Assembly (NCBI GenBank): GCA_015227615.1
Contig: JAALGZ010000005.1
Coordinates: 62,001 to 126,000 of the forward strand
Source: Labyrinthula sp. Ha
Taxonomy: Eukaryota; Sar; Bigyra; Labyrinthulida; Labyrinthulaceae
Reading direction: 5' to 3'
DNA: 64,000 nt
Both the position numbers and the translations under genes were made by a program. The notes beneath the pieces were generated by a model. The model saw nothing but the letters and a program-made list of their open reading frames with translations, had not been told where the DNA came from and did not search any database. The stretch's first letter is position 1; each line of letters begins with the position of its first letter. Positions 1 through 12,224 of the stretch are shown here, one piece after another.

Positions 1-1705
1 TACTCAGATGGCACTTATAATATAATACGAATACATCTTGAGATGATTAGGTGAAAGTTTAGCTATCAAAAGTACTAGGTATTTTGAGTCAATGCGTATA
101 CTTCACATAAAGTGGATAAATAGAATCCTGATAGTCTTCTCAGCAGTGATTAAGAGCGCATATGAGGCATGCGAAAACCTGTCTCTTGGGTGAAATATGG
201 CTTCCTTTTTTATTGCAAAGATTAATATTTTGCCTAAAGTAATAAAAATAGAGTGTTTTATCCAGACTAAATACATAGGGTAATTATTAATTAAGAATTA
301 TGACTTCTCGTTATTTTTTTCCGAATCCACAAGTCATAATATATTAGACAAGTACATTATTAAAGAAGGTTGATTGCCATAATCTCCTCTGGCTTTTGCA
401 GATAAACCTGGAAAACTTCCAGATATATATGTCCGGCTTTTGAGGTCTTATGTCATGCCAATGGCATTTTCAAAACAAGGACTAACACTCTCATTAACTG
501 CTGACTTCTTCTTTCAGTTAAAAAAGTTACTGAGGTTATAATAGAGAAACTTCAAGCGGATGGAGAAAACAAGATTAATTTTCTTCTAACCAGAGATTAT
601 CGATGCTTTTATTGGATAAAAAGGTTCAATAGAAATCTAGGTAGTTTTTGTTTTACTGGGTTTAGCGTTTGGAGAACCATTTTAGGATTCAAACTGATTT
701 ATTGATTTCATTTGTTTTGGCTAAAGTTGTCGGTAAAACCATACTAATTATGCCAAGGACAGGAAGATTTGTCAATTTTTTAAAGGCCATAGGTTCTTAT
801 TTTCTAGCTGTCTTCTGGGGGGGGCGGTTTATGCATACCTAAAGAGATAAGTGGAGAAACATATGTTTTGACTCTATGGTTTGCTTAACAAAACTGTTAA
901 ACTTCACATATGGGATACGCGCAAATGCACTGAAAGTCGCAAGCAATATACATATATGTCGAGCAATCAAATGAGGTCATTTATATTATCAAGCATAAGT
1001 AACTTTGCAGGAAGCACAGTCCTAAAATTTCTTATCAAATTATGAATGTAGATAAGTAAGGGTAAGCTAATAATTAAATCGATTCTCGTTTCTACCATTT
1101 AGTGAGATTATGGATTCATTGTTAAACAGAAATATCGGGATATTAACGGAAAATTTGATAAGACCTTTAAGCAATGTACACCCCAATATTTTGGTAGACT
1201 CGCCAAACGAGACATCGCGTTTTCCTAGTCGAAGCCAGAAAAAAAAACTTGTAAAAAAAAAGAAAAAACATACTTAGAAGAGCAGAAAATGTATCGATAA
1301 AAATACTGAAAGGCTGAAACATGAACAAAGGAATTATTGCTCCCAGAAACTATATCAATGATCGTTTGCTACTTATCGGAACCTTTAGATAACCGAGCAG
1401 TATGAGTACTGTGTTTCTTTGTGAGCAGAGAGTTATGAATTTTCTTTAGTCCACAAACTATATGTAAACAAGTAGAGAAAACATATTGTCAGTTACGACC
1501 CTTTATGAAAATATCAAGTCTGGGAAGATTGTGTGGGCCCTATAAGATTATCGTTCTTATTGTGGTTACCGTTAATTTCAAGCTGCGCTAAGGAATTTTC
1601 ATCGACTATATCGAGAAAAATTATTGCAAACCTTTATCACAATAAATATGCTTAAAATCGTCAAGAAACGTTACACAGCCCAATGAACTTGTCACTATGT
1701 AACTT

Positions 1706-1810
1706 GCGTTTCTTATCGCTATTAACGGTAAGCAAAATTGAAGCCTTATGCTTTAACGGAAGAAAGCTGCAGTTAGCGGAAACCAAGATAAGCACGATAA
1801 GTAACGGCAC
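1706..1810. repeat. Possible diverged third copy of the short TTAACGG inverted-repeat element
   Basis: The left end reads GTTTCTTATCGCTATTAACGG. The right end, read on the other strand, gives CCGTTACTTATCGTGCTTA. Both match the end consensus TTTCTTATCGTGCTTAACGG seen in the copies at 2569 and 38534. The interior does not align well, so this is only a candidate relic. Confidence 0.3.
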
Positions 1811-2568
1811 GTATTGGTATATTTTGGGAAATTCAACAAACACCAAAATTTCTTTCCCTGGTCAAAGTCAAAACCAAACAAGTAAAAAAAAAACTCCTTG
1901 TGTGTACAAAAAAGGTGATGCAAGGAGAAGTAAAAGTAGTTTTCAAACATGTAAAAAGAATAATATGCTCGCCCAAGCTTCAAAATTAGCTGTCCTCTAC
2001 TTGTTGGAGATGTTGCTTAGCTTAACTGTCTGGAGACGTGTTTGATTGAGAGGAGAAACACTAAGATTGGGCTAAAGAAAAGAAGACTTGTCGGTTGCGT
2101 TAAGATTATATCAAATAAATTTCCTTAAACACAATTTTATATTCTTTTATGTTAAATTTTTTGAAAAAGAGATTGAGCTAAGATACAAGCATTTCTATAT
2201 GAGGACAATGCAAAATTCCTGCCATGGCCAAACCATTACCTCGATTTTCTGAGTTGCATTTTCTCTCACAGAGTAGAATTAATTCTTTAAAATTACTTAG
2301 AAAAGGCATTTGAAATTTTTTACTATTCTCTAGAAGTTTATGTTGAGCTGAGTTGAGATAAATTCAAAGGTAAGGTTAGTAGTCGTAAGAAGATTCTCAT
2401 ATAAAATAATTTGCAGATAATGTTGATTCTATGTTGCATCTACTTCTGAGTCAGCTTTTTCTTCAGCTTAGTTCCTTCACAGGAAGAATATAGACATAAT
2501 ATATTATGGGGATATGATTTGGGACAGAATATTATATAGTTAAAAACTTTTTGGAATACCAAAAACTA

Positions 2569-2709
2569 TAGTTCTTATCGTGCATATCGTAGTTAACGGA
2601 ATTTCCCGTTAATTTCCGATCCGTTAAGTATTTCTCACCGTTAATAACAGTAATAAAAATTTGGACATTTATGTTTCCGATAGTTAACGGTAAGCATGAT
2701 AAGAAACCC
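2569..2709 (-). mobile_element. Short non-autonomous TIR element (MITE family 1, copy A)
   Basis: A ~140-bp palindromic element bounded by TA. On the minus strand it starts GGGTTTCTTATCATGCTTA and, after a GTTAACTATCGGAAACAT segment, runs through TCCAAAT and a TTATTAACGG block to an inverted copy of its start. It aligns over most of its length with the element at 38534-38661, in opposite orientation. It has no coding capacity. TA flanks and short TIRs suit a Tc1/mariner-type non-autonomous element, but no transposase is present here to confirm it. Confidence 0.6.
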
Positions 2710-3707
2710 TATATGTAACTAAGAAATTGATATTTTTTCCTCAGTGGTTTCAGAAATCTTGTTCCATAGGTGGACTCAACGCGAGTTCCGGGCAATTTAG
2801 ACGCGAAGCTTCATGCTCAGTCAAAAAGTTGCAGTAGGATCTGAAAAAACTTCCACCTGTCGTCGCTTATTGCCAACGCTAGCGACAACAAATATGCACT
2901 GCAATTATTATAAACGAAGCTATTCATAACGGAACCTTGGGCGCAAGAAGTTCTATGTCATAGTAAGTGTATGAACGCTCTCATTAGCTGAAAGGTTTGA
3001 TATTTTATTCTTACACTGCAAAATCAAACTTACAAAGGGAAAACTCGCACCAGGATTCTCATATCAGTAAAAAATGTAAATTTTAGTACTTGGTTATGAA
3101 ATTATATACCGTAGTAATGACCTCTTTCGTAAGATATGTGTCTTATATTGTCATATTTAGGTGTAGTTCAAGTATGCTTCATGAGACTGCTATGTGAAGC
3201 ATTGAAACTGATAATTAGATACTTGTTCGGTGCATCTAGCGCAAAAGATATTCTAATAATTTCACGTATGTTGAAGAAGACTAACTGTTTCTTAATCCTG
3301 TCTTTGCAAGTATCAAGCACTCTGCTCAGAGGGTACTTTGAATACACAAGATGCTTATTTCACCGTAAATGAAACATCTTACCTTGTATCTTTGTTCTCT
3401 CCTCTTTGAACTTGCGCAACCTCATATTTTTGTTTGAAAAGAAGCATATAGCAAGCTCTTTCAAAAGAATGATTTCTTTCCCTCTTGGTAATATTTTTGC
3501 TGCGTAAGAGCACCCATATTCCACCATATTATTAACATTGCACAATCAACTAAACGTAAGGTTACCGCTATGTTGATATCAAATAGCATTTATAATATGT
3601 CGGGAGCTTACCATTATCGGTAACTTCTCGCCTAATCTCGATTTGTAATTATCCGAGAATAGGCTGAATCCCGAAAGAATACAAAATACAAACAAAACTC
3701 AAACTTC

Positions 3708-6239
3708 ATGACCAAACTCAACAAACCTGTACTTTTAGCAACTCTCCTTTTTACTTTTTACTTTTTCACTTCAGTCAACTCTGTAGATATAAATCTAGGT
3801 ATTTTCTCCTCAATCTCTGGTGTCAATGCAATCGATGGCAGAACTGCCTTACCAACTTTTCTAACCTCAGCAATTTCCTTACTTGCAGAAATAAATAATC
3901 TAAACCAAGGTTTTCCATCTGTTCCTTTTCAGATAGAAAACGGTTTTTCCTCTGACGAAGTAGTTGATGAGTTCACGTGTGATGTAACATTAGTTCCTTA
4001 TGTTGTCGACACTGTGGGAGATTTCAGTGAAGCTCTTGCAAATTTTGCAATTCTAAATGATAACATTGAGTTGCATGGAATAATTGGTTCCATTCGTTCT
4101 TCAGTTACAATCCCGCTTTCTTTTGTTTCTTCAACAGATCAAATCCCAATTATTTCTTTCGGTGCAACATCTCCTAGATTAAGTGATTTAAACACACACA
4201 AGTTCTTTTCTCGTACTGTAATTTCAGATGCAGAGATTGCTCAAACTTATATTGACTTTTTACTTGACATTGAAATCAAACAAGCTGTGGTTCTTTATAT
4301 TGAAGATGATTATGGATCAGCTTTTAAAGATGCTTTATTCTCTCTTTCTGAACCTGATGATGTAGACATTGAGTTTCAGTTAATGCCATATCCTGCAGAT
4401 GCAGGTGTTGCGCAAATTCAGGATGTAGTCAGTAAAATAAAACAAACAAAATTAAATGTTGTTCTCGCTATTTGTTTTGATGTAGATGTTGTGACAATTA
4501 TGGAAGCTGCTGCAAAAGAGGATGAAACAACTGAAGAAGAGTCCTGGACAGGAAAAGGAAAACTTTGGGTTTTTACAGATGGAGTTGCTTCGGTTGATGA
4601 TGTTGTGAACGTTTTTACAAGTCAAAATCCAAACCCAACAGAAGAGGAAAAAGAGTTCTTTGCCCGTTCGTTTGATGGAATGTTTCTTTTAAATCAAGTT
4701 GCAGAAAGAGAATCTACAAGAGAAACAATTTCTAACCATAATGAAAGGTTTGATGAAAGACTTGGTTGGAATGAAGAACAGCTTGAGGAGATTTATAATA
4801 AATTACCAGGGGGATTAGAATACTTGTTTGGGGAAGATGATGGAGATGAGTTTGATGCAAGTGAAACTTTTGAGGATGAGGAGATTTCTTCAGATATGAT
4901 TAATTTTTTTGGTTATTTTGCATTAGATGCACTTTTAGTTTTCAGAAATGTTATTGAAAGCTTAGGTACTGGAGATTGTGATAACATTGGAAACTTTACA
5001 GGTACTCAATTTGTTGAAGCTTTGCAGCAAGTTTCTAATGAAGGCATTAAAGGAATTACAGGAGATTTGGAATTTGATGCATCTGGAACTAGAAGTTTAT
5101 CTTCAGGTGCTGTTCAGTTGGTTAAAATGAACTTGAAAGTTGGTGATGATGGTGAATTTATTACTTCTTCTGAACAACAAGCACTCTATGAAGGATCTGT
5201 GTGGAACCTTTCAGCATTAGAGTATATAGAGGGGGAAAAACCTAATTTTACTGATCCACCTGATTTTATTGAAAGAAACGAAATAGATGAGTCTATAGTT
5301 GTTGCAATGAGAACTCTTGCTGGGATTGGATTAGTGTTTGTGCTCGCGCTCTCTTTATGGGTCACCAAAAATCAGGATTATCAAATTGTTGCTGCTGCTC
5401 AACCTGTTTATTTACTTTTTACACTTTTTGGAGTCATGATTCTTTTGATTTCTATCTTTTTAACGGACCAAAGTCTTGAGCGGTACGACGCTGCGGAAAA
5501 TTCTTTGAGGTGTAATTTGCCTTATTATCTTTTTTCCTTTGGATTAACTATTGTTTATACTGCATTATTCATAAAGCTACAAAAAATTATGAAAATTTAT
5601 AATACTACGGAAGAAGATGCTAAGATCATTTCGGATGATAAAAGAAAGGATACTTATTCGTCATCTGGGGTTCTTGTTATTATTTTTATCAATATTACAT
5701 TACTGTTGGTTATTGTACTCTTATCTCGCTTAGAGTATACTATTAGAGTTGCTGAAGAAGATGAGTTTGGTCAGCCAGTTGAGACGTATGGAATTTGCCT
5801 TCTTAAGAAAGATAGCATTTTTGCTCCATTCATCGCGCTTTTTGTTTTTCATGGAGCTCTTTCTGTTTATGGTGGTGTTGTGGTTTTTCAAGCTAGAAAC
5901 ATATCTTCTGATTTTCATGACGGTTTCTCTGTGGCGATGTCAATTTTTGTTCAAGTTCAACTTTCAACTCTTGCAGTTCCAATTATGATTGCTATTGGAC
6001 CTGAAGAGTCCACCATTTTCTACTTAGTTCAATGCTTAGTTGTTCTTTTATTTTGTGGGATACTCTTAGCACTTCTCTTTGGAGAAAAAATATATAGAGT
6101 TGCTATAGGAGATACCGAAGTCATATGGAACGATGAAAAGAACGTAGATGCAGCGCCTTCAAGCTATCCACATTCCTTGAGTTTAGAGGAAAATGTCTCC
6201 CAAGTTAGCGGACACACAATGAAAACAAATGCTTTCTAA
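3708..6239 (+). CDS. Class C G-protein-coupled receptor, GABA-B receptor-like
   Basis: A predicted cell-surface seven-helix receptor of 843 aa with a large ligand-binding ectodomain. Residues 1-25 form a signal peptide (hydrophobic LLATLLFTFYFF core). Residues ~27-500 resemble the ANF-receptor/Venus-flytrap fold: an early GxFSSISG segment, then GIIGS...V(T/P)LS and VLYIEDDYGSAFKDAL segments typical of the family. Seven hydrophobic helices follow from about residue 526 to 795. The helix 2 segment AAQPVYLLFTLFG, the helix 3 to loop 2 segment FIKLQKIMKIY and a DGFSVAMSIFVQVQLS helix 6 match the GABA-B branch. The cytosolic tail is short (~45 aa). The gene is intronless. The second lobe carries acidic insertions (runs of Asp/Glu around residues 260-275 and 375-395) that are unusual for GABA-B receptors. 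The first ATG of the frame is used; it directly precedes the signal peptide. The ligand cannot be inferred; in protists such receptors need not bind GABA. Confidence 0.9.
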   Translation: MTKLNKPVLLATLLFTFYFFTSVNSVDINLGIFSSISGVNAIDGRTALPTFLTSAISLLAEINNLNQGFPSVPFQIENGFSSDEVVDEFTCDVTLVPYVVDTVGDFSEALANFAILNDNIELHGIIGSIRSSVTIPLSFVSSTDQIPIISFGATSPRLSDLNTHKFFSRTVISDAEIAQTYIDFLLDIEIKQAVVLYIEDDYGSAFKDALFSLSEPDDVDIEFQLMPYPADAGVAQIQDVVSKIKQTKLNVVLAICFDVDVVTIMEAAAKEDETTEEESWTGKGKLWVFTDGVASVDDVVNVFTSQNPNPTEEEKEFFARSFDGMFLLNQVAERESTRETISNHNERFDERLGWNEEQLEEIYNKLPGGLEYLFGEDDGDEFDASETFEDEEISSDMINFFGYFALDALLVFRNVIESLGTGDCDNIGNFTGTQFVEALQQVSNEGIKGITGDLEFDASGTRSLSSGAVQLVKMNLKVGDDGEFITSSEQQALYEGSVWNLSALEYIEGEKPNFTDPPDFIERNEIDESIVVAMRTLAGIGLVFVLALSLWVTKNQDYQIVAAAQPVYLLFTLFGVMILLISIFLTDQSLERYDAAENSLRCNLPYYLFSFGLTIVYTALFIKLQKIMKIYNTTEEDAKIISDDKRKDTYSSSGVLVIIFINITLLLVIVLLSRLEYTIRVAEEDEFGQPVETYGICLLKKDSIFAPFIALFVFHGALSVYGGVVVFQARNISSDFHDGFSVAMSIFVQVQLSTLAVPIMIAIGPEESTIFYLVQCLVVLLFCGILLALLFGEKIYRVAIGDTEVIWNDEKNVDAAPSSYPHSLSLEENVSQVSGHTMKTNAF

Positions 6240-9200
6240 TATTGCAGATTTTGTAAAGTAGTACTACTATGGTGGTAAAAAATGTTATTAGAATTAAGTG
6301 AATAATTTGCTAAAAAGTTCGTACAATATTGTTTTTCAGTTGTATGTTTGGCTTCTCAAACGCTAGCTGTTGTAATATTGTCTGGATGGTAGTTTACATG
6401 CTTAACGGGGGGAGCCCGTGGAATGATGTCTTCCTCTTTGCTCTGTTTCTTTCCTTTCCTTTCCACTAAGAACAAGAGAGTGTTCACTAGAGGTGGGTTT
6501 AGTAAGAATTATCGATAATTATTTGGAAATGGTTTTAATTGTGATTATCAATAAAAGATTTGGGATTTTGATTCTTAGCAGATGATTCCGACTCTAGTCT
6601 GATTCTCAATAATTAATTGGGCCACACTGCCTTGGGCCAAATGCTCCAGAAATATAATATTTATGCATTGTATGAAATTTCGCATAAGAAGGCCAACTGT
6701 CCCGGGAATAACCCCGTAATTGAAACTAATATGGCCATAAGCCGGAAAAATTTAAGAATTTCATACGGTGGCAAAATGAAATACAGATTTTTGACCTCTT
6801 GACCCAAAGCAATGTGGTCAAATTTATTGTTGATCATCAATTGATAGTCAATAATGAAAAACAATGGCTGAAGAATTATCAGAACCAACCAATGAGAAGA
6901 ATATAGGCAAGTTTCTCATTGATAAAATATCAACAAATCAAATCCTACCCCTAATTTTCACACAACTTTATACCAAGGAAATCGTCTTCCTGGATCGATT
7001 CAAGTAACAAGTGCAATCTTAATAGAGATGCCGAGAAAGAACAGGTTTTTTTCTCAGAGCGGTGTTCATATCATGAATTCCAGAAAAAAAGATGAAGTTA
7101 TTAAGGGAAACAATTACTTCAACTATATTCAGATATCGTTGCACAGAAATCTTCATATTTAACTTCGCTGTTAAATGAAGGAGAGTCTACTATAGTTTTA
7201 GGTATGAAGTTGCTCCTTAGCGAAATAGTAATAGTGGCTTGGTTTTACGCGCTAACGTATCGTGTCTTCTCTAACCTGTATCACGCATTTTTATTCATGC
7301 GGGTGCAAATATGCGCATGCTCATGGCATAGGGCAATGAGTTAAACGATTAGTCTGGAAGGGTACTATTTACTAATATTAACTCTCAGCAGCTCTTTCTC
7401 AGTTGATTTTGATTGTAGGAAACTTAGACCTGTTAATACATCGTTCGTATATTCCAAGTGCAGTTATGTGGCATAAGGCCGACAACTTAGGAAGTTCTTG
7501 TTTAGTTTCAACATTTTGCATCTTATGAACTTTCCATAGGTATGATTTATATCGGTGCAGTGGGTCTAAATTTAGAAACCAAATAATCATATCAAAACAA
7601 TGCCCGTACAGAAACCCTGTGCTTTCTTCGAGATATGACTTATGTCAAGTGCATGAAGATACTTTTGTAAATAAATTTGCATCATCATACCCATAAAGCA
7701 GCCTGTTAACATTAAAGTTCACTTCAGATACTTTACGAGATGTAAACTATCTCAAACTTAGGAACTCACCAATAGTTGACCCACTTTATGCCCATCTACA
7801 ACGCACATGCGGCATTTTAATCGGGAAAGAAATTTGAACCTTTGATCATTTCTAATAGCAAAGGAAATCTGTCAGGTAATCATCACTAGGGGTGCAGAGT
7901 GCGGAAAATTCTCATTGAGATATTGAAAATCTTCGAACTTGGATTTAAATTCATTAAACACACGCTTTAGGATATTTAAAGATCCTTAAAGCTCAACCGT
8001 GAAACTCAAGGAACAAGATGAGAAACTTATAAAGAATCCGTAAGGCTCCTAGAAACCATTTTATAACCTCAGTTAATTGCTTGACGAGTTTCCGATTCAA
8101 CTCCTGAATCATGAATTCATACTTCACCTAGGAATACTGAATGAGTTCTTCATTCTTTACTCATTTTGACATCCAGATAAACTCGGAGTCCCTCAATCAT
8201 TGGGAAATTTTTTCAAAAAATCAAAATTTGTTCACATTACAACGCATTTTGCATTCCTATTCCGCTCAGGGAATAGACTGAACTTACATGACTCATCATC
8301 CCTCTGTTCTCCTTAACAACCTCTAGGGCTAAACAAACTGTAACATAATCATATCAATGAAATATTTATGTAGTTAAGAAACTGTCAAACCTTCAAGAAG
8401 AATTTCCCTGTGCTATATTATTCTTGGCATTTAAGTTTTTGGTACTGGCAATAATCAAGTGAATAAAAAGAAGGGAACTTCAAGTTATGAGTAATCAACA
8501 AACACTAGAAATAGGTCTAAGAAAGGTATTTTCAATTAAAAAAAATAAAGGGGAGCTATGTCTAGTAGTCAGTCAAATGTTATAAAACTTATTGCAGCCT
8601 TGAATCCGCTAGTTAACTTTGTTTATCTCAATACTAAATAATACAAGTCAAAGAGGTTAAGTCTTGCTCGTAGCATTGCAGTATGAAACATCTAATTTGA
8701 ATGAACAGGTATGTAGTTACGATAGCAATAAGGAGTGTGATGCAAGCCTTTTATTACTATAGCAACACCTGCTTGTTTCTTGAAAGAGAAAATATACTTG
8801 TTAATCGAGTGTTATTTTGCCCCCAAGAATATGCATCAAGCAACTTAGACTTCAGCAGCTTTATATCAGGTAGTAATGTGTCTAACGAGTAAAGAATCCA
8901 AGACTTCAGGATCCTCAATTATCAAGCAAACTAAACTCCAAAAAATACATAAAGGCAACGTATTAATTCACCAAATTCGTATTTAAAATTATTTCTTCAG
9001 GATTGTACAATAATGGGATCAACCTAAATTTGTCGGAGGAACCTCTGTACTCTTATGCTTTTTTCATGTTAAATCCTACCTTGCTAGGGTGCCTTTTTAC
9101 TCTAGCTAAACTAATAGTAGAAACTAAATTGGCTAAATCAAGTTTAAAGGAATAAAATAGAACTTAGGCTGCTGTCTTTTAATGTTGTGCCCACTAAACA

Positions 9201-10145
9201 GGACCAGTTGATGCAAATCAAGAACGAAAAAATGAAACTAAAAAATTCTGCTAAACGAAAATGAAGGATATTGTTTGGAGAAAATGTATGAAGTGGAATC
9301 ATTTCCTACTAGTAAATAGGTAACATACTCACGTCGATGTGATTAGAGGTTAGTAATATTCAAAATCTTCAGTAAATATCCTCCTCAGCTTTAACTACAT
9401 TCAACTGACTTTTCATTAATTCAAGTCAGTTCGGTTCATCTGAATTGTCCGGATCAGCGTCCTAGTTTGCTGTGTCATTCTCGATTGTCGTGAAGAGTAG
9501 CGCTTTCACTTTCATGAAGAAAACTCACGTTTAAAGAGCAGTACGTTGGAAAGAAAAATTTGATGAACTAGTCTTACTCTAGTCGATTGCAAAATTAATT
9601 ATACCTTACAATAGAATTTAACAATTATTACTTAGTATGACGCACTCTACAAGTTGTGGGTTCCCTTTAGTTATCGCCCTTAAATGAATCAAACCGAGTC
9701 AATTCAGAGAAAACAAGCGCCAAACCTTTGATTTTAGTTTAACCCTTTAAGAAAAAAAAAGAAAAAACTTAAAGCTAAGCATTAATCAAGAGACCTTTAG
9801 AAAAAAAGAAGCTAAACATCCTTATCTTGAAAACCTAAACTCTATAGGTATTTAATGGGCTAATCTGTAGGAAACTCGGTACTAAAAGTTTGAGAACAAG
9901 CGTTACGGACAAATCGCCTACAGTTCACAAACCGAGTAGTATCCCCTTAACGGTAGAACCAAGTAACGGTAACAGAGTGAGTCAAAATTTAACCGGCAAT
10001 ACGTAAAAACTGGCGTATACATTAAGTAAACCAAAAGAAAACTTCTCCATTCATCAAACTTGAAGGAAGGATCAGAAAAAAGCTTAATAAATATTTGTTT
10101 TCTTCAAACGTATCAAATTTTATTTCTACCCATTCTATTTGAAGT
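6240..10145. other. Intergenic region; one TIR element, no gene seen
   Basis: About 3.9 kb between the class C receptor and the membrane protein at 10146. Apart from the ~460-bp inverted-repeat element at 6490-6951 I see no coding stretch with supporting features. A further possible element edge (CTAGGGGTGCAG at about 7887) has no clear partner end. Confidence 0.6.
6490..6951. mobile_element. ~460-bp TA-flanked TIR element (MITE family 2, copy 1)
   Basis: The element is flanked by TA (6488-6489 and 6952-6953). The left end GAGGTGGGTTTAGTAAGAAT pairs with the right end, read on the other strand as GGGGTAGGATTTGATTTGTT. The inverted repeat extends well inward: the left segment with GGGCCACACTGCCTTGGGCC pairs with a right segment that reads TTGACCACATTGCTTTGGGT on the other strand. 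It aligns with the elements at 50534-50992 (459 bp) and 29957-30266. No open reading frame of interest lies inside, so it is a non-autonomous element, probably of Tc1/mariner type given the TA target. Confidence 0.7.
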
Positions 10146-11357
10146 ATGAAGCTCTTTTTCCTAAACTTTCTTGTCGTATTCTTTTCATTGCGTATTTCTG
10201 GATTTGCGCTACAAGATAATTTCCCTCTAATAACTGAGCTTGAACTTCAGGAAGATAGCCCTTATGGATATTTTTCTACTTTTGAAGCTACCTTCTACGT
10301 TTCAGACAACTCAAGAAACCTAGTCGATATAACTCTAGACATTACAATTCAAGTACGGAGCGGGGTCTTAAGGACCTTCCAACTTTCTATTTTTAAAACA
10401 GATTTTGGAGCTTATGTTGACGAGTCACTTACTGCTTATCAAAATAAAAGGATTCTAGACTTTGAGGAAAGTTATCAACCAAGTGGAGTTAGACTTGTAT
10501 CTGGGGCGAGTACATTGCGGACTCGAGTTGCATTAAGTGAAGCAGTACGTGCTGGTGAATCAACTACTGTGAGTTTCAATTTCTTGGTGGAGAATTTGAT
10601 TTGTAGTTCTAGTGGTCGGATTGGTATTCCTTCGACCTGGCTTTCTTCACTAACTGATATCGCGGTTACCAATTTGGAGTACGCGTATTTGTAAGTTATA
10701 TTTTTTATGTTTAATATTTAGGCTGGATGTAAATAATGATGTGGATGATGTTATAGTAGATTTTATTCCACGAACGGAGGATTTTGAAATTGATCGCAAT
10801 TTGACTGATGGCGTTGTTGCGTTAAACATAGTTTATAAAACATCTGAAGTTGCTTTTGGAAAAGTTGTTTATTTGTTATTTTTATTTCATAGGAAGATCC
10901 ACCTTTCTCTTTTTTCAGCTGGCGTAAACCTAGGTTTGAAAATTATGTTCATGAATGTCCTGATGATGAAACAGACTATACATATTTTTATATTCTCTTT
11001 TCTGTTCCTGTGATTGCCTGTTTGTGTTTGTTTGCAGTTAGTACGATTCAGCGCCAGATTGATCAACGAAGAGGAAGATATGGGAGAAATAGAAGAGGAA
11101 ATAGAAATAATACGACTCTAGGTGGTTTGAGATATTTTTCAGCAAACCGAGATATTATTCTTCTGCCTGAAGGGGAAATGAATAGAACCACTGTTCGTGC
11201 TGTGAACGAGCATGATGACATGGCCAGAGCAGGTGGTGAGTTTCAACAGGTTGTTCCGGTGAATACGTATAGAGTTGAATTGGATAACAGAAATCTAGAT
11301 GTTGAGTCAGTAGCATCTGATGAAACAGCCCCCATGGAAACACCTAGGCGTTCATAG
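10146..11357 (+). CDS. Three-exon type I membrane protein of unknown family
   Basis: Exons 10146-10690, 10722-10863 and 10893-11357 give a 383-aa protein. Intron 1 (31 nt) has GTAAGT...TTTAG ends. Intron 2 (29 nt) begins GTTGTT and ends CATAG; an alternative in-frame donor exists 15 nt upstream. The start ATG is followed at once by a signal peptide (FFLNFLVVFFSLRI). A ~235-aa ectodomain follows, without an array of cysteines. A single transmembrane helix lies at about residues 258-279 (FYILFSVPVIACLCLFAV). The cytosolic tail begins with a strongly basic Arg/Gly/Asn-rich stretch (QRRGRYGRNRRGNRNN) and ends acidic. The strand-like ectodomain composition could suit a beta-sandwich, but I recognise no family. 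Exon joining is supported by frame continuity and by matching intron size elsewhere in the window. Confidence 0.75.
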
Positions 11358-11880
11358 CCTTTAATCGGTTAGGGGTCTGATTGAGGTGATGGTTAATTGG
11401 TTTTTGAGCGGCGATTGTGGCATAGCAGGTGGAGTTTTGGAAGCATAAAGATGTTGAGTTTTGAGACACACTGTTGAGTAGTAAAACATTTTGTTCCGTG
11501 TTTGTTCGTTTTGGTTTCGTGCCTCTTTCTTGCGCTGTGGTGAATAAAAATATTTGATTGGTTATTGTTGAAAGCTATATCCAATTATCTTCGAGTTTGC
11601 TTTATTGGAATTTGATTGGACAGATATATTACCCTAGCCAATCATATCAGATGTAATGCTGGGAATAGATACGATGAAAGATACAAACTAGTGAGTGCAA
11701 GATAAGATCATTGATGTTTTGAAGCTCCCTTGGTTATAAAATCCCCTGTTGGTAAAATAAGCTATTTCTAGTACACATATTTATGAAACTGTCCGGTACT
11801 GTCACTAACGCCAGAGACACACTGCAGCTCTCCTAGTTTCCTACTAGTGGCAACATTTCTAAAAGACAACCTAGAGTGCA
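11358..11880. other. Intergenic region, nothing recognised
   Basis: This ~520-base stretch holds the 3' flank of the membrane-protein gene and runs into the decayed locus that starts near 11.9 kb. I see no coding or structural signal in it. Confidence 0.5.
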
Positions 11881-11889
11881 AAACAAGTG

Positions 11890-12224
11890 ATGAACAAGGA
11901 AAAATCGTAGATAAATGACGAAAACTTTCTCCTAAAGTGAAGCTAATACTTCGGATTTTGCTTTTCTTACTAGTAGGGCTGTTTCTAGCAGACGCGTTAT
12001 ACTTGCTCTTCTTGCAAAAACAAACTAACAGCCTCTTAACAGACACATTTACACTTGTCGAGGTCATACTTTGTAATCAGATCCAAGTTTCTAATAATAC
12101 TCAAACTGTTTCCTCTTTTCAAGGTATTAACTGTTCCAAATGTTTTCAGTTTTCCCTTTTTCTAGTCTTGTTATCTCCTCGGCCAATACATTCCAGTAGT
12201 CAGAAAACTCTGATAAAGGGCTAG
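11890..12224 (+). pseudogene. Decayed N-terminal part of a membrane-anchored protein
   Basis: The open stretch from about 11919 has no usable ATG. It reads as a hydrophobic anchor (LILRILLFLLVGLFLADALY) followed by a segment containing LLTDTFTLVEVILCNQ. This can be aligned with the intact N-terminal region at 18421 (helix WIFVALFFFLLGMSLPWF, then ILDDVLTFEDLILSC). The N-terminal cytosolic part upstream is interrupted by stops. I infer a degenerate relative of the 18.4-kb gene. Whether it belonged to the same gene as the Pro-Thr-rich remains at 12.67-14.3 kb is likely from order and spacing but not proven. Confidence 0.4.

Larger units (their letters stand above)
1..3707. other. Intergenic region without convincing genes
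   Basis: About 3.7 kb of AT-rich sequence. Short open stretches (for example 1683-2045 on the plus strand and 1753-1983 on the minus strand) overlap each other, lack recognisable domains and are unlikely to be genes. The region carries several copies of a TTAACGGTAA-type motif and at least one short terminal-inverted-repeat element (2569-2709). The last ~100 bases should contain the promoter and 5' UTR of the receptor gene that starts at 3708. Confidence 0.6.

Noticed and set aside
1683-2045. 120-codon plus-strand open frame near the left edge
   Set aside because: It contains a candidate TIR element relic, low-complexity Lys runs and no domain; an overlapping antisense frame is equally open.
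8086-8105. tRNA-like B-box (GATTCAACTCC)
   Set aside because: No matching A-box or cloverleaf with paired acceptor ends can be drawn around it.
7887-8330. Possible third MITE family starting CTAGGGGTGCAG
   Set aside because: The proposed right end does not form a convincing inverted repeat and no second copy was found in the window.
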